This document shows positions 23,072 through 36,900 of a DNA stretch of 64,000 nucleotides, in pieces. Location of the stretch: NCBI RefSeq assembly GCF_014839805.1, contig NC_051130.1:3968001-4032000 (forward strand). Direction: 5' to 3'. The first letter of the stretch is position 1. Every line of letters starts with the position of its first letter. The DNA comes from Manduca sexta. Lineage: Eukaryota; Arthropoda; Insecta; Lepidoptera; Sphingidae. A program made the position numbers and the translations under genes. The notes under the pieces are model-generated. The model saw only the letters and a program-made list of their open reading frames with translations. It did not search any database and was not told where the DNA came from.

Positions 23072-25514
23072 TATTGACATACGAACTTATGAAGAGACAT
23101 GATACATTTTTTGAATGTACATCGCTAGTACTACATTATCTTACTGGCGATATTATGTCTAAAGGCAGTGATTTTATGTAAGTGTAACTTTATACAGCAT
23201 AGACTACACATTAGAATCGATAAATTATCAGTAATCGATTGTGAAAATTGAAATGAACGGTAATTTTTATTACTAGTTTATTTTTGCGTTTATTCGAAAA
23301 CATAAGTATTAAGGGAACGGAAAAATTAAATGTAAACAAATGTGTACCCATTTTAACAAAAACATTATTTGAAGAAGTTTTTATTTGTTTACCTTTAGAG
23401 TTTAGTTTCCTTGGGTAATTATAAGAAAACTGTCACCTACGCAAAAAAATATTTTATAATTGTTTTTTTTTTTTGCTACAAAATGGTATTCGAGTATATT
23501 TATTGATCAAAATTTATGCGAGAATTTGAAAAAATCTGTTAAATTTGTCCATTCCACGAAGCCGATCAGGTGGAGGAATTCCGCAAGGTGCATTTCCACC
23601 CAAGATGTGCGAATATTCGTAGCGAGGCTGTGAAACATTGTGACTTTTTCATTTTTTCACCAGATCACCGCTTTGCGTCCTCGCACATCTAGCGGATACG
23701 CACCCATAATACTAGCACTACACTTGGCGTATTCGTCAATATATTTGCGCCTTTTGGGCAAAGCAATATCGACTTTGTGTACACTTGGCGTACTCGTTTG
23801 AGCCTTTTGGGCAAAGCAATATCGAGTTCGTGTTCTCTATGTAAAAATAATGTGGCATTGGCCAAATAACGCAAATATTCGTTCAAATGCGCCTAGTTTA
23901 GTGCCAGTACAAAATTTAATTAGATGACGTTTTAAGAGATTTTTTTCTTAACGTTCAATTTCGCTCGGTTGGTCATTGTTTATGATCAATCGTCGAAGAC
24001 CCTAATTTTACTGGTTTAATATTGTTCCTATGAGCCTCTAAATGGGTATTCTTCCGTGATATTCGGTCATTTAGAATTGATAAGGCCCTTTATTGCCAGC
24101 CTACGATAGCGCAATAAATTGGTATGAAAAATTAAGTACCTAAATTCACTTTTGCATCTCAGTAAAATTATAAGGTTCAAACGTAATAAAACTTGTTACT
24201 TGCGCGTGCGCGTACAGGTTTTAAATTATACCTGCCAATTTTAATAATCTAACTCGACTATAGTTGAAGGCCTCACAGGCCTAGTAAGATTCTGTATACA
24301 CAAGTGTACAAGTACAAGAAAAATGTTAGTACACTAGATAGTGATTCTTTTAATTTCATTTTTTATATTGTGATAACGGAAAGGATACACTTTTCTTTTT
24401 TTTTAATTTTGTGAATATTACTTTACTATAATTACACGTAGACATTATGAACGTTAGTGTAAGTTTAATATTAATTATATAAACATAACCTCTGAAGAAA
24501 TAATTGGATATTGGACAATTGTATGCAGAGGAACATATTATTTTGATGCTTTATTGAATAAGATATTATAAGGTATTGTTTAACACTCGTAGTGTATTTT
24601 AAATTATTAATAAGTAGACCATTAACGTTCGTGATTAATCTCAAATATTTATAATATGTGGTGTTGCGTCAATTCACTTTATAAGTTTGGTATTGTGTCC
24701 ACAAAATCTGTCTTCCGTTGAAAAATTGTAATTCAACAACTCATGAGGTACTTATCATATCCAATTATTTCTTAAAAGAATGCTTTTAATGTTCTGTAAA
24801 ACTTAACATTAATAATGTATATTATAGAAGATAATTAAGGTTACTGGATGCGATTTAGTTTCAATTAACAAGTGCATTAGGCGTAGTCGAGATTTAACGG
24901 GTTAGAGTTTAGACATAAATGTTATCTGGTCGCTTTATCAATCTTGTAGGCATTGTTTTTTTTTTGTTTTTGTAAAGAATTATCTAGAATATATTGATGT
25001 GCATGCGCCCTTATAATCCAGGCTACGCCAATGTATATCTTATTTCTAAGGATATGTATCTCATTATATATTATTCTCTCCACCACAGGGCCCTTCGACG
25101 ATACATATGTGACGCGTGAAAGCCTTTCGGTAATGTGATTGTTTTAATTTTAAACTATGCAAGAATATGAGTGTTGTTTGTTCGATTACATTAGATACGA
25201 ATAAATATATAACTGTCGATTGGTTTTTATTTATAATCCTTTTTTCAAGTCATAATTTTTTTTTACGGTTTACGCAATTTGTTCTGGCCTGGAGGACATG
25301 GTGATTCGATATTTACAAGGAGTGGATGCCCAAACAGAGATAAAATTACTAATATAACACCGGGAAGGTAAATTGTGTTTAATTTACAGGTAGTGAGCAC
25401 AGGATTCCTTGTAACAATAAAATTATTAGCTTTTACTTACAAATAATTTTCTAAGTTCTCATACAAAGTATTCCTCTGCCTTGGAATTGTTTCCAAGATT
25501 TTTTACTCCATATT

Positions 25515-25566
25515 ATTCACACTGGAGACAAGGGTTGGGCTTACAACCCTTGTCTCCAGTGTGAAT
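25515..25566. repeat. Perfect 23-bp inverted repeat with 6-nt loop
   Basis: Arm ATTCACACTGGAGACAAGGG plus TTG at 25515-25537, loop GGCTTA, and an exactly complementary arm at 25544-25566. Pairing stops abruptly on both outer sides. Confidence 0.95.
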
Positions 25567-25970
25567 TTGGAAAATTAAAGACAATTATCGTCTCAATTCT
25601 ATATTCTCATATTCTTACAACAAAATATATTAAACATATTCATGTAACTTAGCACTAATATTAAAGCTGTTACATACATATATTATGAAATAAACAATTT
25701 CAATGTAAACCAATGCTTGACCAGTTTATATCACTTTATACTTAATACAAATAAATAATTCTGTAAAATTCCTAAGATATTTTTGGTTTATAGACGAACT
25801 GTGCATAGTTATTAAATAAATAACAAGAATGAAAAAAATTATAAATAAATTTTAAATTTCATGGATGACAATATAACAAAAAACAATAACTACAAAAAAT
25901 ATGTAAAATAATTATAAGACCCTGTGCATAAAGCACTGTCTAAAGTCTAAACAAACCGTCATAGTACATA

Positions 25971-26203
25971 CAGACGCTTGAAAGGCAATCATATCTAAGC
26001 GACAATCAGTAAATTTTTGAGTAGAGTGCTTTAAAGTTTTGATTTTAATATGAAATTTTAACATAACAATTAAACTTTTTATTTTATAAAGATATTATAA
26101 AACCTAGATCAAATGAGGCAGAAAAAAATGGCGATTCAAAATATTTATATTATTCATTGTCGGTATATTTGTCGCTTAGATATGATTGCCTTTCAAGTGT
26201 CGA
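25971..26203. mobile_element. TA-flanked MITE (Tc1/mariner-like), 233 bp
   Basis: About 33-bp terminal inverted repeats sharing CTTGAAAGGCAATCATATCT and then AAGCGACAA. Both ends are directly flanked by TA (25969-25970 and 26204-26205), the target site of Tc1/mariner elements. No transposase is present. Confidence 0.75.
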
Positions 26204-27770
26204 TACGCAAATCTACCCGTCGACCGCTTACATGCGCAGGAGGCGCAATAAAAACATTCGATAATGACTACGATTGAAGATTTATTTAAACCAAAAAATA
26301 ACTATACACTGTTCATCCAATATTTTATACATCTCCCGCAGGTTTTGCTATTTAAAAACTTAAACACTAAAATAATACGTCATTATAAGATTTATAATTA
26401 TCGATATCCTAATCCGTACATTAATTACAGATTAATTAAATTATTTCTTTGAAACTATTATCTTGTACTGTTTTCAATGTGTTTTTTTTACAATTGAGGT
26501 GAATTTAAAAATAGAATAATAAGAGTAGTCACATTTTATTTTTAATTGTTTTTTTTTAAATGGTCACAAATGTGAAATTTTTTTGCGAGCTCGTGTCGAT
26601 TATTGAAAATATTCTTAAAAATATATAATTATTACATTTCATAAACCAATAATAAATTTAAAAACAGATCGATATTTAATTAATCTTAAATTTAAATAAA
26701 ACGAATACAATATTAGAGATCTATAATTTAATTTGTCCACTGGGTCTATTTCTATAAGTATGTATACAATTTACACATAAACCGATCATCTAGAAAATTT
26801 AATTATGATTCAAATTAGTATATAAAATCATGATCTTAAATTCGATAGATTCTCGGCATAATCTTCACAGTTTTATATGTGTATTGCTTTTTGTATAAAA
26901 TGCACCATTAGTTTGAATCTCATTTCAAAAATAATCATTAATATTTAAATGCAAGGTGCACCGACCTAGACAAAATTCATAGTTCATACATTGTTTCATC
27001 AACACCATTCAACAAAAAAAAAATACATTTTAATAAATTCTTCATAAATACCTTTCGTGAACTGAATTCATTGATGATACAGCGTGTAGAATGTCCTATA
27101 TTTCTCTTTGAATATTTTTGTCACCTACTCAAAGGCTAAACAACTGGGGTACTTAATTCTAGTTGGTCCTGCCAACGTTTTGCATAGCCAGAGAAATACT
27201 ATTTTATTAGGTGCGTTACTTGTCATGTAATGCTGAACAACTAAAGTATAGATAAAGTGTAAAATTTACTTCCACCTTACCACTGTTTTGTGCAATTATA
27301 ATATTTATTAAATGGGGCACGTGACCGATTTAACACACACGTGTGTGTTTACTAACTTAAAAATATTTAACGGAAGCTAGCTAGCTACGTTTGTTGTATT
27401 GGTCAAAGGTGTTTGCTAAAATCGATCACTCGCTATACGCTTACAACACGCTGTATCGCCGATAACTAATTATACACCAATTTCTTATTATTTTCACATG
27501 CACATTTAGAAGGTAAATCCACCGCTAATCGATCTATGAGCTGCCACAGCCGAATAGGTGTACGTAAAATTGAAACTCCAATTATATTGAACATAAATAA
27601 AATTTGATAATTTGTGACAAGTCGATACAGATTTATCGATATCATAATCTAATAATCAACCAGAATAATAGAATCTTCTCCAAGCATAATCGATATATGT
27701 TATCCACACGTATCAAGTGACCTTTTTCGTTCCGACACAAACATCGGTCTGACAATCGTTGTCGAGTTGT

Positions 27771-27901
27771 TTATAAGACGCGGGCGAGTTTGTTCTTGTC
27801 GAAGGCGCAGATGGCGTCGAGCAGCGCGGAGCGGGACGCGCTCGGACTCGCACCCGGCGCCGACCGCGCGCCCGCGCACGCGCCCGGGGACTCCGCCGCC
27901 G
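27771..27901 (-). other. PXK: PXK terminal exon encoding the WH2 motif
   Basis: Acceptor GTGTGGTGCAG| at 27902-27903. The exon encodes a short Ala/Ser/Pro-rich linker and then a WH2-like helix (SALLDAICAF) and basic LARV, followed by TAA at 27771-27773. The exon and the preceding one (28913-29012) are strikingly GC- and CpG-rich. Phase joins correctly (T|CG codon). Confidence 0.88.
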
Positions 27902-30900
27902 CTGCACCACACCCGACACGTCAGACCATTGTACCCAGCATGATTACCACCCATCACGATACTTAATGTTTAAGGGTGACGACTGACGAGAACAGTGGAA
28001 TGCAACACGATAGTTTGTAATTTAAAATTTGGCTGATATTTCACTTACCATCAGGCGAGTGGCTTGGTCGTTGAGTCAAGCACTTGCATAAAAAAACATA
28101 GATACCAGGATATTTTTTTATATTATATTTTATACATTATAAATGATATTTAACTTGTACCAGCCTTTTTCCCACTTCGATGGTTGGGTGCAACGCATGC
28201 ACTTTTAAACATGTTGGCCCAGGGGGTTTATCTCACTGTAACCCCCTTTAGAGGAACATTGTAAGGGAGGGCGTGAGTTAGTAACAATAAAAAAATTGGG
28301 ATTTTCATAATAGACACTTATTTAAAACTTTGTGGAATAACCGCGTAAAGTTACAATACAGAAAGAGGCACGAGTCGTGAGCACACTCGTGATTGGTCGG
28401 TTTAACCTTGGTTTTTCATGCGACGTACCATGCGGCTACTATACACTTTCGTTAAATTTGTACATGCACGAGCTCACCACCACCGCAGTTCATCTATGCC
28501 TATGACATGTTGTTAAACCTCATTTAGACGGATGAATTATCGCTAACAATAATTGTAATATGTGTTATTGCTTTAAAAAGTTATCCCGCATGAATATGCG
28601 CAATAGCGAAGCAATTCGCGCCCGTGTTGACCTACACGAGTCCTTTCACAGATATTTAAGTCAATTATAATTGCTAAACATGCCTACCATTATTGTTTGC
28701 AACAATCGCACAGTCTAACCACCATTTTCAATAAACGATCCAAATAGCTTTTTCCAATCCATATAAAAAATGGACCAATCAGAATAAAGTTTTTTTGACA
28801 TGCTTACAAATTAGTGATTTGATTGGTTCATTTTCGGAATCGGATTAAAGATTGAGATTGGGATCATTTATTGAAAACGTCTGTGAAGAGGTTTAATTAT
28901 AACTATACATACAGAGTGCGGGCGGCGTGGGCGACGACGCCGTGCTCGCGCTCTGCGACCGCACCGTCTCCGCCAACGACGACGTCGACTTCCAAATACT
29001 CTCGCGCTTCTTCTGCAAATTGACAACATTTCAAAATGTAACCGTGCCTAAAACAAAAATACCGTTTCTTAATTTTTCTACTCTGGGTTCGATTATGTAT
29101 TTTTAATACTTAATTTCAAAGAAAAAAATTAAAAACCGAGAAATGCTTGATGACGTCACACATACAGTTGAATGAAGTTGTTCCTTGGTCCACCTTACTT
29201 TTTATTAAAAAAAAACTAAGACACCGTCATTTATCAATGTCAAATGTCAATATTACATTAGGTCCGTCACAGCTGTCACTTTCAAGCAGAGAGAGAAAGA
29301 AAAAAACTGTCACTTCACTTCTTTTTTACTGCAAAGCAGAGCTTGAGCCGTATATGTGACGTCATTTGGTGCTTACGTCGTCTTAGAATAAAACAAAATT
29401 CAAAATGAAAATCATGAATGAAAATATCTGAATTTTGAAAGAAGAAAAAAAAAGTCATATAATTTTAGATCTAGTTTCATAAAATATAAACATTTGAGTA
29501 TGTTGAAAAAATGAAATGTTGTTAATTAAAGTACCGTAAAAATATCAATGAATTATTATGCTATTAATCATATATCAATCTATCCACTCTGTATCAATAC
29601 ATTTCACGACATAAAACAATTACCGCTTTTCGTTTTTGCTTTTTCAATTCCTCTTCAGAACCTAATATTTCTTGTATTCGCACTTCTCGCTTCGCATTTC
29701 GCACCTGTAAACATAAAATGTGATTAGTATGATCTACTTATATCTTTCGCCAGGCAGAACAGTACAAATTCTTTAGTATTCCTGTTTGAACAACAAAAAA
29801 CGTACCAATTTCTGCTGACTCTTCAACCTGGCTTCAGTGTTCGCGGCGGCGGCTCTTAGCTCTTCCTTGAGCGGCAGCGGGAACTTGAGATGCGGTCTAG
29901 CCTCATCTCTGACGCCCAACGTGAGGCCATTATACGGGGCGCCAGAGAACAATGGAGCTTGGAGCAGTTGGTCCAGCGTGGGACCGCCGTGCTTACACGA
30001 GTAGCTTGATAGGCACATTTGAAGGACTGATTCTGAGGAGAGATCGATATCGTAAGTATTTGAAGATGAAATAGTATTTGTGGCTTCATCGAGTGTAAAA
30101 ATACTTTAGTATAAGGATGGCAAACATATTATGTATTAAAAATGTTGGTAGATAAAAAATTAATTTACATAAATTTAATACACAATTGATGACAAAAAAG
30201 TAAACCCGGAGTTTCTTTCCGCCTTTCTTCTTCAGGTAGTCATCACTTATCGGATCGCGACGCGCTATCCTTTTATTTCCCCCTACTTGTCAGCCCGAGC
30301 TGGCTACTTTGGTTTGTACCTTGTATTCCTTATAAATTTTATCCCTAATTTAAAATTTCCATAGTTATATACGTCATTTTAATTAATATTTAGAAATAAT
30401 AATAAATATTCTTATACATTGTTTTGACATATTATATTTTATTTTATTTATTATTTTAAAACAATAAATCCATTAACATCTTAATCCTTACGAACGATTA
30501 TAAAAAATAACTTACCTAAGTCTTGATTAATCTCACTTTGATAATAATCGCAGTAATACTGTTCCATTGGCGATGCGAAGGCCATCTCGTACAGCGTCCT
30601 ACCGAAGCAGTAGACATCGACCGCCTCCATAGTCGACACTCTCCTCAAATCCAAGAGTTGGGGCTGGTGGAGGCACGGCACACCTAGCACGAAGTTCTCG
30701 ACATCCATGAGCAACGCTCGTTGGTTCTCTATCGCTATGTTGCCCGGGTGTATGTGACCTGGTAAAGTCGATAAAATTAGGAAACCGATAAAAAATTAAT
30801 AAGCAGCTGTTTGTTGCAAGATTTATTAGATTTAAGAAATTATAAATTTTAAGTATTAGATGTACAACTTAAGATATATTTCTAGTTTTATTTATAAAAT

Positions 30901-33900
30901 AAATCACAGGAAAATTATTAGTTTTATAGAATATTATACCGCTTTTGTACTAATTTTACTTAAATAATGTGTTTATAACTTAACTCACCGTGAGGTATGC
31001 CTTTTTCATGTAAAAACTTTAAAGCCTGCAATATCTGATATCCGTAATGTGCAATCTGGCCTGTAGTGAACGGTTTCCTCACTTTAGGGTTGCCATATTT
31101 GGATAAGTAATTCTTGCTATATTCAGTTCCATACAGGATGTCCCTTAGACTTCCGTTTTCATGTATCCTTCTAACAACGTACGCGCCTGTTTCCAAATTA
31201 TGAATAGCTAATATTTGGTCTATGTATGGATGCTGTGAACAATTAGTCAATGTATAACATAAACAGATAAGCCTTTTCGCAAAAAAACACCGCCGGAATG
31301 CATTGTCCCGAAAAATAAGTAGTATGACAATCTAGGAAATCGTCATCTGTGTTCTGCCTTTTATTCAAATCTCATACATACTTTATGCGTGGTTGGTAAA
31401 CATCCAAACATCTTCCAATTTTTTTAAATCTATATAAATAAAATGAATCCCCAAAATGTTTGTACGCGCATAACTTTCATACTATTTCACAAAATTGGAT
31501 AAATCTTCCTTTTATGTGTTCCTTATTGTCAGGTTTGTATAAAAAAAAATAATAGCAAATATTTAAAAATCTCAGTAAAGTGTGTGTGCGAATGAGACAG
31601 AAGAAAAAATATGACGCTACAAAATTCGCCAGGTCAGCTTATTTATAATATTAAAAATATATATGTTTCATAGGCCTAAAATATCCCAAAAAAATCTTAA
31701 AAAACACCAATTAAATAGCACATTTCCTATTACCTTATTATTAAAAAAGATACCTTTTTACAAGACCTTATAACAAGACAAACTAAATAACTATATTTTA
31801 TTAATAACAGATTAGAGTCCAAATGTTACTCACAGATAAACTTTGAAAACTCTTAAATGTAACTTGTAAATCTTTGTCGCACAAACATCTGTCAGGTCCA
31901 TAATTTTGCCAGGAAAGTAAACAGTTTGTCTTAGTACTTGTATCAGTCACCTGTAACAAAACGAGTCATTTCCGAATACTGTAAAATAAAAACAACGGAA
32001 ACACACTTTCTTTTAATCAAAATGCATCTAAAATAAATATAAAATTTTTATATAAATATTTTTCCGGAGTAAAAGTAGTCTATAGGCTCAGGGGTAATGT
32101 GGTTCATTATTAGTGAAACAACTATTAAGATCGGTTTATTAGTTGCTGAGATTAGCGTATTCAAACCAAACTCTTCACCTTTATATTTTAGTGTAGATTT
32201 GTAATAAAAAAATGATGATGATGATGATGATTTGTAATAGAAATATGTAGCTTGATACAGATATTACAAACAAAACACATTGCATTCTCTCGGCAATAAT
32301 AATGGCCCGACAGCCGAGAACAGTAACAGAACTTTTCTTCTTATTTTTTTTTTATGTTGCTGGCAACATGACGCTCTCGTGAATGTTGCTCAACATATTG
32401 GGCATCAAATGTCTTAATAAAACTACTTTATATGTCTGAATCAAGTAAATAGGTACAACAGACAATATCGCATCGTTACAATGCCATTATTACTTTTACA
32501 AAGAGCTGTACGAACCCCACGCAGGGAGCAGTCAAAACAAAGTTGCAATGTATTTTTATCTCCACCGATAAGGCAGTCAGTGGCTTGCTGTGTTGTGAAT
32601 CATTATTTTCACATCCTTTATCTGTTTCTTTTTTATATTAAAACGGATAAATAAAGTGTATGCTAAATAAATGTAGGTAAATCTGGACGTAACCTACATT
32701 TCGATAATCAATGTTATACTTCTTTCACGTGATGTAGTCTGCAGCATGTTGTACCTACAAAAGTTACTCCATATTTGTCCAACTTTAGTAATTTGATATC
32801 AACATAGCCTCGCTGTAGTCTACAAATAAATTAAGCTTCCGAGTGTAGCCTTCTTGTCGTCTACATATAAATTCAGCTTCTACCCACTGACATTGCATAT
32901 CCGCAAAGTATAATGATTCATTAACCGTCGATTTTAATTTTCGAACGAGCGCGAAATTTGACCAATCAGAACAAAGATTTTTGACATCCATACATATGAC
33001 TTATTTTGATTGGTTTTTTCAAATCAGATCGAATATTGAGATTAGGATCGTTTGAACGCCCGTTAGCTGGCCAATGCCATCAGGAAATCATAATGAGAAC
33101 GCAAAATCGTCCTTACGATCAATACGAGTAAAAAGAAACTCACCATAAAATAATGTTTCCGTATTCGCCATCCGATATCGGGCACCGGCCCCTTGAGTTC
33201 GTACCTACCGTCGCCTCTCAGCGCAATGGACACAGTCTGCAGGGCCTGTTCTGCAACACAATACTGGCCGGTCAATCGCTAACTATCAAATTGCATACCG
33301 TTATTGTATGACGGCCTTCGCAATCCGCGAGAGGAAGCGTAGTTTAATGTTACGATGTGGTTTAGTGACGAGATATTTTAGATATTACAGTTTCGACAAG
33401 CCCTCTTATATTTTCAATAAACTGAAATTATTTTAGGACATAATATTAGTTGTACATCAGATGTAATATTATAAGTGTTTTAGTATTTTATAATTTTACA
33501 TACTGTAAATTAATTAAGAAAAATAACTATCGTATATTTCGGCAGATACATAACTGCAAATATTCGCTTAGAACATAGGAATGGTCCTTATTCTACTGTG
33601 ATTCGGCGCGACCACAACATTTCACTCCCACCATAATATACAAATACAGGAATCCACTGTCAAAATTGTGGTCGTCTCTTTCGGGCCAGAATCGGTCTGA
33701 CAAGTCACCAGCGTAGGTGTATATCGTACCACGCATCTTCAACATACGCTACTCAATCATCTTACGTAGATGTTTATTACCAATGATTATGAATCCATTT
33801 CTAATAAAGATTAAAGTCCTCAGCGAGAAACCCTTTCCTACAGAGTATTTGAACATTATGTAATGACTTTCCTTTTATAAATTATAGATGATCATTATGG

Positions 33901-36900
33901 TGTTTAAAATAAACATTGTTACTAAGTATTAGTCGATAAAAAATTAATTCGATTACTGGATTGCCACAAAATAATATCATCATCATATTATGAAGTCCAG
34001 TGCTGAAAGCAGGCCTCCCTAAAAGATTTCCATACCGAACTGTTACAATCGGATTGCATCAAAGGAATCTTCGGCAATTATCAAGTAGTCTGGTCACGTA
34101 CATAGCTGCTGGATGTGTGATGTACTACATACATTGGTATAAACAAAGGAATCAAATTACCTGCAATCGCCAGCGAATAATTATTTGGGTCCAAAAAGCT
34201 TCTCAATGGCAACGAAAGTGCTAATATTTGATGTTTTAGCACTTCATTTATGTAATTCTGAAACAAGAATGGTATGATATAAGGTTGATTTTTGGGCAAC
34301 ATGGATGTAACAAGTTTAAATTCTACTTAGAATCGGGTAAACGTGATTGTAAAGTCGCCAGTCTTGCTCGGGTATGAAGTAGTTAAAATCGCAAAATGGA
34401 TATTTTGATGAGTTTTCTTTTTAATTTATTAACTTTTACTTACGCTTTATTTACGCAGACGTTGCACTATTTGCAATAATTAATTGCGATACTAAATATT
34501 TGCATTTATATAAAGTTAAAAGGTCATCTATTTATTGGCACATTGTTTAGCAGTGTTTGTATACACAATATTTTAATTAATGTTTGTTATTCATAAGATA
34601 ATATTTTTCTGAAATATTTCTTTATTCTTTACATTTAACAACAAGAACAAGAACATGCATTACTTATTAACCGTATACCTAATTCCTTAACTTTCTGATC
34701 CTGAGATAGTCACTTACACATCCAGCTGTTATATCTTGAAAAGAAAAAAAAAGCGCCACCCTACGTCATTTTAATAATATCAGCCCTGTAATATATACTG
34801 GTCCACTGCTGGGCACGGGCCTCCTCTACTACTGAGAGGGATTAGGCTTTAGTACACCACGTTGGTCAAGTGTGGATTGGTAGACTTTACACCCTCAAAA
34901 TTTCTATAGAGAATTTAGGTAGGCAGGACTTTTCGCAATGTTTTTCTTCACCGTTAAAGCAAGCGATAATTCACAATACACACACATCGTTTTAGAAAAG
35001 TCAGAGATGTGTGCCCTTGAGTTTTGAACCTGCGGACATTCGTCTCAGCAGGTCGTTGTACAACGAACTAGGCTATCGTTGCTTGCAAGAAACCTACGCC
35101 GTTCACACTGAGTTAGCGTTTGTCAAAAACCAATTTTAATTATTAAACGCCCTCAAACGAATCGATGACTTTTAATTTAAAACCGACCGCCTGCATTATA
35201 AATTTTCTATGTGACCTACTCTCAGACAAATGGTACTGGAAAACCCCATTTAACTATTACATGATCTGGGATTCGAATTAATGATTTTCAAATCTGGAAA
35301 AAAACACAAACCCATATATATACATTATACTTATAGTAAATTACCTGTAAAGCTATTTGTCTCTCTGCTATAAATGATGGTTGCATGTTCCCAATCAGCT
35401 TCTTTGGTGGTAACGGCAGCTCAATGTTGGCCTGTTGTAAAACTGAGTGCAAAGCCGCGAAATCTCTGTAACGGCGAGACACACTCCATTTGTTCTCTTT
35501 ATGTGGTCCCTTTTGTACTTGTAGTATGTATTCCTAAAAGAATGTGATTTAAACTGCGTATTGATTATTAAAAAATAGCTAGTATTAACGAAGTATGGCA
35601 TTAAACGGTTGTATTAAATGGTTAGTCCATTGAACAATGCGATTCCCGGAACATAAAATAATGACTAACAAATAAGTGTCATAGTCATTTTGTTTATAAA
35701 TTAATTGAAATAGTGATAATATTTTAGGTGTTTTGATGATACTATGTATAGTGTATTTTTAAATAACTACAGATAATATTACCAAATACTTATTGTTCAA
35801 TGACTAAAAGAGGTTTATTGTAATATAGATCTTGAAAATAATATTATTAAGAAAAATGATAAGTAAATTTTTATGACTGTAGACATAAAATACTGACTCT
35901 AATTAAAAAAATAATTATTTTTATTTTGAAGCATTTTATATTTTTTATAATTAGGTTTATATTATTATGAAATTGAATTTAGTACTGCTTAGATTTCCAA
36001 TTAGTTTCAATGTGTGTCCACAGTGATAAGACATACAAATTAACATAAATGTAATTAATATTATTCAATTGCTTTTAACATAATATTCTCATAGAACTTG
36101 TTGTAACTAAACACATTTAAGTCATGCATGACATTATTCATATTTTTTATTATCATTCAATAATTATATTTGCCATTCTGAAATATTATCACTTTCTGGA
36201 ATTGTAGACACGCCCCTATAAATATAACATAATTAAGGACTTGTATCATAGAAGTTTTGAAACATGTTTCCATACGTAGAAGAAACTAAGGAATATAATC
36301 ATTAAAGCAAAACTACTTAATGTAAAACTGGTATAATATTAATAAAATAATTCCAAATACATCAACACTTATTAGCACATGTAACAAAATTAAATATTTA
36401 ACTTGGTATGACACTGACCTTGTGATCAATATTATTACAAAACTGGAATACTGTTCTAAAAACCTTATCTTAATTTCAACATGGAATTTTTATAAGCTTG
36501 TTTCAAACTAGTTTCTGAGTATATTTAACTTAATCTTTGTTTAACATAGGAAATACCATTGCTTTATTTATACTGATTATTAAAAGAACCATCCCCATAC
36601 TTGTTATATATACTGCAGTATTCATCTGTAAGCGGTAATGATCACTAACTAATGTTATACTTTCTGTTTATTAATCCATCTTATATCAACAATTGAAAGG
36701 CTAAATTATATTATTATAAAATTAGTTTAGAAACATTTTTTACAACACCAAGTTTCATACATTAAATCAGCACTTTTTTCTATGTTATTTAACCTAGATA
36801 AATTTTTTTGAAAAAAAAAATATGCTTTATGCAATTAACCTTTTAACCTTGTGTGATGATGTGTATATATAGCGTGATATAATTGTATATAACATGTATA

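Larger units (their letters stand above)
22970..27770. other. AT-rich intergenic region between ATRX and PXK 3' ends
   Basis: About 4.8 kb between the two convergent genes. It contains a pair of similar segments at 23720-23832 (ACACTTGGCGTAYTCGT ... GCCTTTTGGGCAAAGCAATA), the hairpin at 25515-25566, the TA-flanked MITE at 25971-26203, and an 18-bp palindrome AACACACACGTGTGTGTT at 27332-27349. I see no conserved coding exon. Confidence 0.6.

Noticed and set aside
25515..25566. Hairpin as a bacterial-type terminator
   Set aside because: This is a eukaryotic genome and no gene ends nearby.
28921..29025. Plus-strand reading GVGDDAVLALCDRTVS with an acceptor-like ACATACAG
   Set aside because: The minus strand gives PXK exon 28913-29012 in correct phase with both neighbours and the expected Ser-rich content; the plus-strand frame is its shadow.
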